DNA of 64,000 bases. It comes from Clusia tigrina (Eukaryota; Arthropoda; Insecta; Diptera; Clusiidae). Made by a program: the position numbers and the translations under genes. Shown here piece after piece: positions 11,828 to 23,914 of the stretch (position 1 is the first letter of the stretch; each line of letters starts with the position of its first letter). Where the stretch lies: the NCBI GenBank assembly GCA_920105625.2, contig OV050030.1, forward strand, positions 411,695,034 through 411,759,033, given 5' to 3'. The notes below the pieces were generated by a model. The model saw nothing but the letters and a program-made list of their open reading frames with translations, was not told where the DNA came from and searched no databases.

Positions 11828-12490
11828 CTGGGGTTTCCAACAAGACGTGTTATTTTGAATCACCCGGTATTTCGGTAGCTGTCACTTTTGAAGCTTTTAT
11901 TCTTTGACATTTGACAAGTAGAAACTACGCCATCACTAAAAAATTAGGTTGGATCAAAAGTTACGGTGAATGGATTGCGCTATCGAGAGATGATTAATGA
12001 TTTTTTATGGTCGGAGCTGAATGGTATTGAACTGGACAACGTTTACTTTCAACAAGACGGCGCTACGTGCCACACAAGCAACGAATCCATTGCTCTTTTA
12101 CGGGAAAAGTTTCCGGACCGTGTTATCTCTCGAAGAGGCGATCACAATTGGCCACTGAGATCTTGTGATTTAACACCTTGCGACTTTTTTCTTTGGGGCC
12201 ACAGGAAAGATAAGGATAACGCCAACAGCCCAGCATCGATTCAAGACCTCAAAGATAGAATAGTGAGGCTATCGGGAACATAGGGCAGCCACTTTGCGAT
12301 TTGGTTATGGAAAATTTCATGAAAAGGATATGGTCCTGTAAGCGTGGTCGTGGTGGCCATTTGGCTAATATTGTTTTACATTATTAACGGCATACCTTCC
12401 TCTTTATTATGAAATAAACATCCGATCATTTATCTCAAAATGGCATTTTGCTTTGAATACCAAAATAACACCTCTTATTGGAAAACCCTT
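11828..12490 (+). mobile_element. DD41D ('rosa'-like) mariner, internally deleted
   Basis: Terminal inverted repeats share GGGTTT-CCAA-AAG-GTGTTATTTT (left at 11830, reverse complement ending near 12489). TA dinucleotides flank both ends (11826-11827 and 12491-12492). The interior encodes the second half of a DDE/D transposase. At 663 bp it is about half the usual mariner length. It sits in a LINE RNase H frame, exactly at a TA. Confidence 0.9.
11966..12283 (+). pseudogene. mariner transposase remnant, DD41D catalytic half
   Basis: The frame encodes VYFQQDGATCHTS (second catalytic Asp), then GDHNWPLRSCDLTPCDFFLWG (third catalytic Asp in CDFF). There are 41 residues between the two aspartates, the spacing that defines the DD41D group described from Ceratitis rosa. 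The helix-turn-helix domain and the first catalytic Asp are missing, removed by the internal deletion. The product could not transpose by itself. The frame has no internal stop over 105 codons. Confidence 0.85.
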
Positions 12491-13020
12491 TAGAAGGAAA
12501 TGAGAGTGCAGATGCCATTCCAAAAAGCGGAATATTACTAACAAACGAGCAAGTAAGTACCGTACTAATGCCTCTAAGAATGATCAACAGCCGTATTGAA
12601 CATGACATGATGAGAAAGGTGAAAGAACGGTCGAGTATTGCCACATGTAAGATCGCAAAGCTCATGTGCAAACCGTACGGCACACAAACCAAATCGATAC
12701 TGTCACTTCAGAGGAAGGATTGCAGAACGTAGTAGGAGTAAATGTGGGGAGCAAGGCACAAGAGAAACTCTCGAGCATCTAATATGCCTCTGCCCCGCAA
12801 TATCTAAAGCGAGCTTATCACATCTGGGAGCCCTTGTTTTGAAGAACTAGAAGAGGTCGCACAACTAGGGACAGTTTCTCTCTTAATATTTGCTAAGAGC
12901 GTCTCCCTGTTCAACGATTCATACTATAGCTCTTAAATGGATATCCATCTGGCACCGCAAAGGACCTTGTAGATCTTTGTTTGGCCTTAACAGTCGGCCA
13001 TTCTAACCTAACCTAACCTT
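12491..13020 (+). pseudogene. LINE RNase H/CCHC fragment, right of mariner insertion
   Basis: It begins EGNESADAIPKSG, continuing the RNase H motif interrupted at 11827. It then runs to CKIAKLMCKPYGTQTKSILS, and in another frame CGEQGTRETLEHLICLCPA, the CCHC tail. The segment between (normally LTGHxxxGxH) is deleted. The 3' end holds ATGGATATCCATCTGGCACC, GCAAAGGACCTTG and a terminal TAACCTAACCTAACC run, a tail shared with pieces at 49.5 and 49.8 kb. Frame breaks show it is dead. Confidence 0.75.
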
Positions 13021-14483
13021 CTTCTATAAAACTATTATTATTTCTTTGGAGTTTGGAACAATTTTCAACTCCAACTATAAACATTTTTTAATTATTTTAT
13101 TTCATTCGATTCAATTACTCCGAAATTTTAGAGCACATGTTACAGTTCTGCTTAAAATGTGTATTTTCTGACCACATACGTCATAGGAGCTTGAAGATAC
13201 GTCATATATTTGTGTCACAAGCGGAGCGAGACATTTCCTATGACTCATTTATACGAAGTTTTATCTTGTAATCAATAATTCTTCGTGATACAAACATTCC
13301 CATAATTGAGGATTTTCGACTTTACTTATTTACTCTTTCCACATTCTTCTTTCGTGTAAATTGTCTGCTTCCTGTATTCCTCCTGATTCCGATATTCTGG
13401 TCACAATACGTAAATTATGCTTTGCACCATAAATTATAGTTCCAATAATTTATTAATATGTTTCCTCAGATCTCAAGCCCCTTCCTTGCATGGTTGGTGG
13501 AAATATTCAAATAAATTAAGGCAGAAATTTCCAATCAACTTCCAATAAACTCACCAAATTAATTCCAAGGAAAATTGATAGGGCTGACAAAAATCAATTT
13601 TCTTGGAATCCACAAACAGTCCGCATAGGTACAATTCTCATACAGATAAAGAACCGCCTGGTTGTGAGAGTGTGTGAGTTTGTATTATGGAGGTCGGTGT
13701 ACGTCGACAGCGTTGCAGATACTGCAAAGTGCACACAAAAGTAATTATAATAAATCAATTTGGTTACGGGCACTATAGTGGTTTTTCTTCCTCCCTCCCT
13801 ATAAAATGTTGCATACTTTATACGAAACTTTTTCCAGTGACATTTTATCGCACAAATGCACACAAACACCCATACACACATACACCGATATACCGACATA
13901 TATGTACATTGTAAAACTATCATCACAAAGTGTGGGTGCAATTTACAATATTAAATTTATATATTTTGTACAGGTAGACAATTTCCATGCTGCCGCTACA
14001 CCGCCCCATTGCTCCACCTCGATGGCTGAGTGGCAGTTGCCTTCGCGGCGCAAGTAATTACAGTTTTACAACATTTACGCGATATCGTCTGTCATTCATT
14101 TTCGTTTTAGTTCAAAATAGTTAAAAGACATTAAATTGTAATTACCCACGTTACTTGCATTTATATTGGAACACTCGAGCGATAAAATACACATTTTCGT
14201 TGATGAGTTTTTATATTAATGAAAATTAATTTTCACAACAAAAAATTGCTTTTTTAAATTATACTCGGAATTCTTCGACTCCATTCTATATCGTGGGGAT
14301 TGTCCCTGAGTATATAAATACGTGTAATAAATTATTGTAATTTGTTTCAAATTAATTTAAATATTTTTTTATAATCAAACTAAGTATACTAAATATAAAA
14401 TAATAAATATATAAATATTCGTCAAAGTCAGAATGATTTTTTCACTTGCATCTCTTGAATAGAATATTTGTGATATGCACATA

Positions 14484-15433
14484 CGAGGTGTGCTCAAAAA
14501 ATAACCGTTTTTGTGTGATCAAAAAATAAAGTATTTATTTATTCATCAACAACTATCTTGTCCCCTTGAAAGTAATTCCCCTCAGATATAATACACTTAT
14601 GCCAGCGTTTTTTCCAATCCTCGAAACACTTCTGAAACGCTTTTTTTGGTATCGCCAACAGCTCCTGTTTCGATTTTTCTTTTATCTCCTCAATCGTAGC
14701 AAAACGCTTTCCTTTCATCGGTGTCTTCAGTTTTGGAAAGAGGAAAAAGTCAGCGTGGGCCAAGTCCGGTGAATACGGTGGTTGAGGCATGATAAAGGTT
14801 TTGTTTTTGGCCAAAAACAGCTCCTGAGCGATGTCCATGCGACGTTGTTTTTGCTCAAAATTTGGCAATTTTGGAACAATCTTCGCTGCCGCACGTTTCA
14901 TGCCTAAAACATCCGTAAAAATTGCTTGGCATGAGCCGAACGATATGCCAACATCATCAGCAACCTCTCTGATAATGATTCGACGATTATCCAAAATCAT
15001 TTTCTTCACTGCGTCAATGTTTTCATCGGTTGTTGACGTGCTCGGGCGACCAGGACGAGCATCGTCATTGACATCTTCTCGGCCTTCCTTAAACCGGTTA
15101 TACCACAATAGAACTTGTGTTCTGCTCATAGTAGACTCGCCAAACGCCACAGTCAACATTTCAAATGTCCTTCCGCATTTAATTTCATTTTTTACACAAA
15201 ACTGAATACAGTTTCTTTGATCCATTTTTATCGAATAGTACAAAATCGAAGAGCACACCAAAACACGACTAACCTTTTTATATGTCAAAAACAAACTGAC
15301 AAACCAAAATGGTTGGTATTGCCAACATATATAACAGACATGTGTACCAACATAACAGAAAAAAAATGCGAACATCGAACATACGTAACTCACGAAAAGA
15401 TGAAAATAACGGTTATCTTTTGATCACACCTCG
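14484..15433 (-). mobile_element. mariner element with complete TIRs and internal deletion
   Basis: CGAGGTGTGCTCAAAAAATA at the left and its near-perfect inverse (CGAGGTGTGATCAAAAGATA read on the minus strand) at the right form TIRs extending to AACCGTT. Both ends abut TA (14482-14483 and 15434-15435). At 950 bp it is shorter than the usual ~1.3 kb because about 170 codons are missing from the middle of the transposase. Otherwise it is well preserved. Confidence 0.93.
14539..15225 (-). CDS. internally deleted mariner transposase, 228 aa, open frame
   Basis: The frame starts MDQRNCIQFCVKNEIKCGRT and contains the N-terminal paired-type helix-turn-helix (SRTQVLLWYNRFKEGREDV, then DDARPGRPSTSTTDENIDAV and IIIREVADDVGISFGSCQAI) and FVPKL-like linker KIVPKLPNFEQKQRR. 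It jumps from DIAQELF straight to LAKNKTFIMPQPPYSPDLAH, then ADFFLFPKLKTPMKGKRF, and ends CIISEGNYFQGDKIVVDE. The block with the first two catalytic aspartates is gone; the third remains (ADFF; note AH in place of the usual AP). The deletion keeps the frame. The DNA-binding half is intact, so the product could bind TIRs but not cut. The start was chosen because MDQ aligns with mariner N-termini; in-frame codons upstream belong to the untranslated/TIR region. Confidence 0.85.
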   Translation of the reverse strand: MDQRNCIQFCVKNEIKCGRTFEMLTVAFGESTMSRTQVLLWYNRFKEGREDVNDDARPGRPSTSTTDENIDAVKKMILDNRRIIIREVADDVGISFGSCQAIFTDVLGMKRAAAKIVPKLPNFEQKQRRMDIAQELFLAKNKTFIMPQPPYSPDLAHADFFLFPKLKTPMKGKRFATIEEIKEKSKQELLAIPKKAFQKCFEDWKKRWHKCIISEGNYFQGDKIVVDE

Positions 15434-16056
15434 TATGTCGTGCTTGATGTCACGTGTGCGTATTAGAATAGAATTAATTCAATGTGTTCGGATCCCAATG
15501 AGGTACGAATGTGTTCTTCTCAAAATAATGCCCCCAGACTACCAATCATTGAATTTCTGGATATAAAACAACACAATTTCATACTAAATATGTGTAAAAT
15601 AATCGTCAATTTGCCCATATTTCTTTATAAACCTTTTTATCTTCGAATCGAAGGCCGTGCTAAAAAAAATAGTAGTCAATTATGGGAATAATCACCATAG
15701 AATCAATATAACACAATATAAGGAAAGTGTTTGTCTTAAGGAAAGTTCTTGTGTCAAAGTTTTTAGAGAGGATCATCCAATTTTTGCTATAGGACTCCTT
15801 AAGGCAACTTAAAACTTGAAACTTTTCAAATAGCAACGATATTCAATTTGGATCAAAAGCCTCCCAGTAAATATGCCCCACCATATAATGCAGCCCAGAG
15901 CAGTCCCTGCAGCTTTGAACCCATCGTGTGTAATTTTCGATCATTTAGTTTTGCAGCTGTCGCTCGAAAATAACATCACGACTGTTGGCTTCGTTCTGAA
16001 ATGTATGATCTGCTTAATGACATGAACATAATGCAGTGAATTAATATACAATAACT

Positions 16057-16270
16057 ACGATGGCTTGACCATGACACCCAAGTATACGACGAAGGTCCGG
16101 CAGAAAAGGTGTTCGATGCGTTGGAGGTGAACAACGAAGAGGAAGGCCGTGGTAGGACCAAGTATAGGAAGCTCTATCATCTTTTGGTGTGACTAGCTGG
16201 AGAAGGCACACGCATAGCCAGAGATATCTGGAGAGAGATTGTTCGACAGGCCGTAATCCAGTAACGGGTG
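16057..16270 (+). pseudogene. LINE reverse-transcriptase C-terminal tail fragment
   Basis: The plus strand reads RWLDHDTQVYDEGPAEKVFD, then EEEGRGRTKYR, and in a shifted frame GTRIARDIWREIVRQA. This order resembles the RWLGHxxRM...PAxxVFD...RRGRPRxRW...A+DRxxWRxxVxxA ending of many insect LINE endonuclease-reverse transcriptases. Only the tail remains, with a frameshift and a stop. The call is moderate because the similarity is judged from a remembered consensus. Confidence 0.5.
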
Positions 16271-16360
16271 CTCCCGACCAGTTAAATAAAGTAAATAAGA
16301 TTGTTGGCTTTGATTTGTTGGCCGATTAGCTCCATAGACTGCACACCCCAGGTGATAGAA

Positions 16361-16470
16361 CTCTGGCGGTGTAAAATCACACAATCTTGGTGGCATATTC
16401 ATATCGCAAAATTACTCTAGCGGTGTAAAATCACACAATCTTGGTGGTGAATTCCTATCGCCAGATTAGA
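16361..16470. repeat. 54-bp tandem duplication
   Basis: CTCT(G/A)GCGGTGTAAAATCAC then ACAATCTTGGTGG occurs twice, offset by 54 bp. Confidence 0.85.
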
Positions 16471-17204
16471 AAATTTCTCTACCTAGGAACCTTAGATAAA
16501 ATAGAGCAATTTTTCCGATCGTTGGTATACACCTATACAGTATGAGTAACTACTGACACCGCCTTGTCAAAACTACATATTCTCCAAATGAAATCGCCCC
16601 ATGTTTTATGGGCTGTAGTGCCGTTTCTTTCGAATTATTATTATAATATGAAGGAGACTGAACTCAGTGGGCCGATCATGTTGACCGAACATTCATGTAA
16701 GAACAAAAATTGAGAAGAAATTCGAATATGCATTGGCCTATTATGTATATTTCCAAGATAATTTCTGGAACAATGTCAAAAAACATATTTGCAGTCATAC
16801 CCAATAGGAAAATTCATAGACATATCGTCTCTATAGCGAAACCCTTAACAATGAGGGTTCATATGAGACAAAAATAGCAATCCGGGTGAATTCTGTTGAC
16901 TGAAACTGAAAATTCTGCATCCAATCGAAGTAGGAAACTATAAATTTGGAAATTAAAAGATTAAGAAGCAACTAAGTAGTTATATGTTCCTTGATGATAG
17001 TTTGAAAACATCTCTAAAAGCATAGAACAAGGTAAATTAAATTGCACCAAACTTAGTATAAAGAACAACTCAGTTTTGTTGAAACACAATTCATCAATTC
17101 AGTGGTTTATAAGGCAGCACAATCTGCATTCAATCATTCAGGATTGTGCAATCTACTCATATATGTTATACATATATCAATGAAACCAAAAAAAAACAAA
17201 GATA

Positions 17205-17355
17205 TATAAAGGCAGAGAGGGCGAGAGAGATAAAAAGAAGAGATCTAAATGTATATTGATTACTCACAATGAAACTCACACTTGCCTCGCTTGCATCGTT
17301 TCCTTTGAGTTCTCCAAAAATTACTCCCACCCTCCCTTATTCTACGAATTAGAGA

Positions 17356-17394
<39 letters not shown>

Positions 17395-17850
17395 AGCGAA
17401 AAACAGATTTAAATCTTTATTGATTACTCAGTTCCATTTGAGTTCTCCTAAAATTCCCTCTCTTATTCTACGAATAACTGATTTACACAGAGAGAGGAAG
17501 ACACACACAGAACGAGAGATAGACAGATAGAGAAACAGAAAAAGAGATCAATATTTTGATTGATGACGGACTATGAAACCCACACTAATTAGATATGCAT
17601 CGCTCCTTTTGAGTTCTCCTAAAATTCCCTCTCTTATTCTACGAATTATTTATTTACAGAGCGGGAGAGAGAGAGACACAGAGGGAGAGAGAGACAGATA
17701 GAGAAACAAAAAAAGAGATCAACATTTTGATTGATGACTGACTATGAAACCCACAGTAATTAGGCATGCATCGCTCTTTTTGAGTTCTCCTAAAATTCCT
17801 CCTTCTCCCACCCTCCCTTATTCTACGAATTACAGAATTACAACAACTCG
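17205..17850. repeat. tandem array of ~171-bp units with GA runs
   Basis: TTTGAGTTCTCC recurs at about 17305, 17438, 17609 and 17780 (spacings 133, 171 and 171). Each is followed by AAAATT...CTTATTCTACGAATTA and a (GA)n run, then AGATC...TTGATTGATGA. One unit is shortened. A perfect (GA)n tract of about 30 bp lies near 17360-17390. Confidence 0.9.
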
Positions 17851-19178
17851 CGCTCACATAAATTACTGCTGTAAATTACACTTTATTATGTTGTTATCCA
17901 GGGTACTTTTTCTTATAATTATGGAAAATTTTTACTTACGAGTATTTCGCATTAAAACTTGGAAAATCGTACTGGACAAAGTAAAAATAAACTCATTGTG
18001 AGATTTATGTTGTGCGTCACTGAAATCCTCATAAAACTACAATTTAATACTCTAGAAAAGAGTCTGTGAAATGTGTCATCATGAGCCTGCAGCACAGCAT
18101 TTTAATTATGTACGAATACGTACCTAACTGTGACCTTCGAAATGTTTACGAGTACAATTTGAAACCTCACAGATCCTGGGCCGTAATGAAAATAAACCAA
18201 CCAACCAACCATTTAAGTAACAAAGACTTGGTCTGAGTTTTATTTAGAAAAGGCAGAAGATTTTTGAAAAATCACAACTTAGCGCTTCACTGGAATTATG
18301 TCCTTACGAAGAAGTTCCTTCATTCGGCCTTTCGGTCGCTCTACTAGGGTGTATGCCACAACGATCTGAAGAGGCGGCCGTTTTGGGAAAGACATGCTAG
18401 CCTGCCAGCACTAATTGAACGGCGTTCCAATCATTTTATTCACATTTATGTCCGCTTTAATTGTTGTTTTCTGTGTATACTGCGCATACGTATCCCACTC
18501 CCTCACAGTTAGTTTTGGGTGTCTCGTTCGGAGCATTTTTGTCATACATACGTTTACCGCATGTTCGGCATTTGCTGCATTTGCGTACACTAAAGTGCTG
18601 CTGCTGGTGGTGCTTCCAAACAACATTGGGCGCAGCATGCAAACAGGATCATCTCATTGAGCCTGAGGATAAAGATTACATGGCATTGTGTTATTGCATA
18701 TCGCTAGAACAGTGGTAATTCGAGGAAATGCAAAAACCAAGTATAGGACTACAACAACAGCACCATTATTAATATGAGTACGCGTAGAATACGCATGTGT
18801 TTGACACCACACAAGAATTAAGGCATGGATACTAGTAGATTCTGCGTAGGCAGCTGATTTTGTCATTGCACATTGTTTTTGTATATTTATAACTTTAATA
18901 CCAGAAACAAAAGGGAAAAAAACCCACAACTCGAATTCAATTTTTAAGTGTTTTCTTATGTGCATATTCATAAAATGAGAAAATGGATGACAGGATCACT
19001 TGCAGTAAATGTGAACAATATTACAGAACCTTCTCTTTTACTGCCTCATATTAGGGAAGATATAGAAAAGAGTTTGAAGGTTTATTATACAGCAATGAGA
19101 TCCTATTTCATTGCTACATTTCCTTCCTTTCGCAGAGACTAGCGATGAAGACAATAAAATGTTCCAGTCGTTGATAAG

Positions 19179-19736
19179 CGAGGATGGACTGAAAAGTAAT
19201 GAGCATAGGCAATAGATGACGGCCAGTACTATCAAATCAGTGTTGTTTATCGTGAATATTTGTGAATTAGTGTTGTGACAATTTTCAGCCAGCTGCGTCA
19301 TTCAATGTATGTTTGACTGGCATTGAAAGAGAACAACTTTGCATTTGATAGAAAAGTAATCTTCCACCAGAAGAATACACCAGAGCAGAGGTGCGTGGTC
19401 GCATGGCAAAATCATATGCATTGCGCTACGAATTGGGTCTTCATCCAGCATAATCTCCAGATTTAGACACTGCTACTATCATATGTTTCCAATATTGAAG
19501 AGATGGCTCGATAACAGAATATTTGGGTCGCATGAAGAGTTGAGAAAGATGCACAATTTGAAGGCCTCGACAAATTGTATTATTCGGAGGGCATAAAATT
19601 GGATAATGGTTGGACGAAGTGTATAAAGTTGAAATGAGCTTATGTAATATGTATAAAATAATATATTATAAACTACTTTTTGTCCTAACAATTTGTGTTT
19701 TCTTGCCTGGGCCGATTAATTTTCAGTCCACCCTCG
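19179..19736 (+). mobile_element. decayed, deleted mariner
   Basis: The left end CGAGGATGGACTGAAAAGTA and the inverse of the right end CGAGGGTGGACTGAAAATTA are matching TIRs. TA follows the right end (19737-19738). Inside, the plus strand keeps mariner-like traces: FHQKNTPEQR (normally HQDN; the catalytic Asp is Lys here) and LYYSEGIKLDNGWTKCIKLK near the end, with many stops. At 558 bp it has lost more than half its length. Confidence 0.75.
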
Positions 19737-20461
19737 TACTCACAAGTAGTCTTCATTTATGTTTATTTGTAGGCTTATGTGTTAAGGATATTCCAACTAA
19801 ATACAAGCAATTTATACATTTGTTCACCGAGTTTTAAGTGCACTTCTTGGTAGTTGAACTTTAGATGTTTCAATTGAATCCAAGATTTATATAAATTTCT
19901 ATATATGATAAACCTCTGTGGAGAGTTTCTGGTACATCAAACACACTCAACGCTCGATCAAATGAAGAACTAAAAGAAATATTGAAATAATTGAAGTATT
20001 GGATCAACAGTTGACTGAAACATATCGATGGGACTCACCGCTATTATAGAATTCTTGGAATATGAAGAGTACACATTCCAATCATTCTGAAGTACGTATT
20101 CTAGAAACGTACAGAAGGATAACATAAAATATAAACAACCATCAGATATGTTGTCGCACTTTTTCTATTGAGAGTTTTAAATTTCTGAGATTTTAGATTT
20201 ATAGAACTGTTTGTTAATGCCGCCAAGCTCCGTAGACTTAGGCTATGTATTATACTGAATGGTGTGATATTCCAGATGAAAACCAATTGAAGTGAATATC
20301 TACAGTACCTGAAGCTAGACGATGAATATATATACTTATGTGGAGCTGGTCATTAGTCCGAAGATCAGGGCATCCCTACAAGGTACCTGGGTCATAAAAA
20401 ACTGGTTCATATTTGAAAAAAACCTCAGAATAAAAACAACATTTGTCTCCACCTTATAGTT

Positions 20462-20586
20462 CATGGTTAGTGAAGATCAGAATCTTCAGAAGCTGCCTAC
20501 CTGGTTACTGTAGTGGTTTTTGGCATGGTTAGTGAAGATCAGAATCTTCAGAAGCTGCCTACCTGGTTACTGTAGTGGTATTCTCA
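20462..20586. repeat. 62-bp recent tandem duplication
   Basis: CATGGTTAGTGAAGATCAGA and the following bases through GTTACTGTAGTGGT are repeated after 62 bp with essentially no differences, so the event is recent. Confidence 0.95.
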
Positions 20587-23500
20587 GCGAACAGTATCGA
20601 CATGTTTACAGTAAAGTTCGCAAGGCATTCCATTAGTAAGTCAAATGCAATTTGCTACCGATATGAGCACATTTCACGTTCCTGACTTAGTCCATAAAAA
20701 AGTGTGTTGATAAATATAAATTCATCAACACAGGCTCCGAACAATGTCACCACGATTATTCTGAATAGCAATAGAACAAGAGAATATTTTCTAACCACCT
20801 ATAATCTCTAAGTAGATATTTGATCACATATTGGGACAGTTTTAGCCACAGAAAATGCCAAATTCAAAAATATTCGAGTCAAAAGTGTTAAGGAAATCAG
20901 CTGAGTCCTGGCAAATACATATTTTCACTGTAGTCGCCTAATTTACTTTTTTGCCCGCGATTTACCAGCATTTTAACTAGCTCACAACTCAAAGCTGCAT
21001 CAGTTATGTGGGTGTGATCGCAGCATTAGTTTTTATAGAATATTGTTGCATTCTTCAATTAAGAATAGCGCAAAAGCTACCTGCATCATTCTATGATAAT
21101 CATTAGGGTACTCTAGGCTGCTACTATAAAGGTAAGGAACAGGGATAGCGGAATACCTAAATCCACCACTAAATTAAGTGGCATCTTGAGGAAAGTGCAA
21201 GTATAAGCTAAGTAAAAAAAGGTCACAAAAATACCGTTGAAAGGCACTCATTTCACATTTTATTAAATTTAAATAGCTAAAGAATCACAGACAAGATTTG
21301 TAAAGAAAAATTATCAGACTAGAAAATCAGCAGATCAATTAACCGTAAATCTAAAAAAACTCGTCCTCATATTAAAAACAAAAATTCATTAAAATGAGAA
21401 AAATTCTGTGTCCGGATCGATAGAAACCATTAAGAAAACTGCTGTTGATCATTCCACAAAAATTTTGATTTTAGAATAACCCAAAATAATCAATATCCCT
21501 TTCACTATAAAGCTGATCATTGTATTCGAACATGATCAAACGCGAAACTGTCGGGATATATTAATAGAAAACCGTTCCCAGAATTGTTGACAATAGAAAT
21601 TATGAAGGAATCTTAAATTTATCGTTTATATTTCAAAGAACACTTTTTGTTTATTCAAATATACTATGAGTATACTCAAAAGCCACAAATTTAAGCGGAA
21701 ACACAGTAAGGTCGGGTTTTCTACATTGGTACAAACAACTAGTGGAAATGTTCAGGTACCGGGAGCGGACTTCAAAACCATTGTGTGGCTTTTCTATTTT
21801 AAAAATTAATCATAAAAATAAATGCTTCCAGGACTGCATAATCCTGACCGCATCTACATTGAGTAAGCTTCAACTGCCTAACTAAACAGACGATCAGGTA
21901 TTTCGGCGATGATCATAAATCCTTGTACAGCTGTAGTTGACTCCGGAGATTGCGGAATGTTTCGCTACGGTTCTTTATATATCTTAAGTTTTGACTTCCT
22001 TGCGGATTATAAACAAAAGAGCGGTTTGGAATTTCTTCCGAATCAGCCACGTGCTTCTGAAGTTTCATCACATAATTCGCTAGCATGCAAAGCAGAAAAA
22101 ATGGTTGCTCTAGAATATCATTAGGATAATTTGTAGGCATTAAGGTATGTTTGTATAATAAAACTGAAAGCACTCGGATGATTTGAATATTGTTTTTAGT
22201 TATTCTCAGAAATTAAGCTGACACACTTCAGCACTGTACTTAGAGTGCACGCTACCTACCATTAAGATATATTTTTGCAGGTATTAGAATATAATTTCTA
22301 GTTCTCGAAACAGTTGTTGTTTCTTAAGATAAAAGATGAAATTAGTTTTCAATATGGAGAAAGAAGAAGAATACACTTCGAAGAAGTTGAAAGCGTGGAT
22401 AGAATTTTTCAAGAAATAAAGATAAAATATGTAATTACCGAAATAGTTTAAGATCTGTTCTATAATGAATTATGTTGATCTATAGCTGTTATTTCATAAT
22501 GTCTCGATGAAGTTCAGAAGCTAGAAATTAATGAAGCCATCAGAGCAATTTTAATACACTGCGGCAAGTTACGAGCATGTAATTTGTCTGAAAAATATAA
22601 CTACCTGGATAGTAATAGTAGAGGAAAATAATGCCGTTATATTTTTATACAGTCTGGTGCAGTAAAAACTAAAAAAATTATTAATTAAAAAAGAATTAGG
22701 GAATCCCTCAATCCCTTCTAATGTGTTGGTCCTAATTTTATAACCTAAAACAATGACCGTCATAAAGGGTAAACATTTATAAGTGGATACCTACTGACAA
22801 ATCTACCTATTGACTTCATAAAACTTGTCTACCACTGTATACAAATTATAGAAGCATTACAAAACTTCAAGTACTACATTCAACTCGAGCTATCATGCTA
22901 TCAAGTTCAGTACACCAACTTTTGTAAGTAGCATTTAAGAATCTGAAGAAATTAAATACAAACTCTTACAGTTAATAAATTTAATACTTAACAGTATATT
23001 CACAGAATCTCTCTTTATTCTGGCATCAATGATTTTTTTGAATTATGTTACTTATCTTCAACAATCGTTATACTAATCATAGAATTATAGGAACTGGAAG
23101 ATGTTCATTTAACATTAGAGCTTCCCAATATCAATATTTCAATTTCTCTCAAATGAAATTGTGGATTTTAAATGAAATATTTCAGCTTTCCAGCAAGTTG
23201 TTTCATAGGGTTTGGAGAAAAGTTTTATATCTGTGTCATTTAAAAATGGAAGCCTTTTAAGATCCTACTAAACGGAACTGATACTGACCTCATGAGTGGG
23301 TATTGGTTTTAATGCTATCACTTGTGCACGCCTTTCAATATAAACCCTTCATTCAGTGTAGTAATTATCACATACAGCAGATACTCGACAGCAATTTAAC
23401 CCTATTCTCGTAAATGAGCTGCTGTTGGTGCTTCCTCGAGGATAAAAGGTGTTGCGGAGAAGGAACCTCAGGAACTCGCTTTACAAATATCTAAATTCCA

Positions 23501-23589
23501 TCTGCTGCGATGGAAAGGAATTATTAAACAGAAAAAACTTCAGAAAAACAAAATGAATGTGCGATTATTTACACGCACAGGTATAAAAG

Positions 23590-23914
<325 letters not shown>

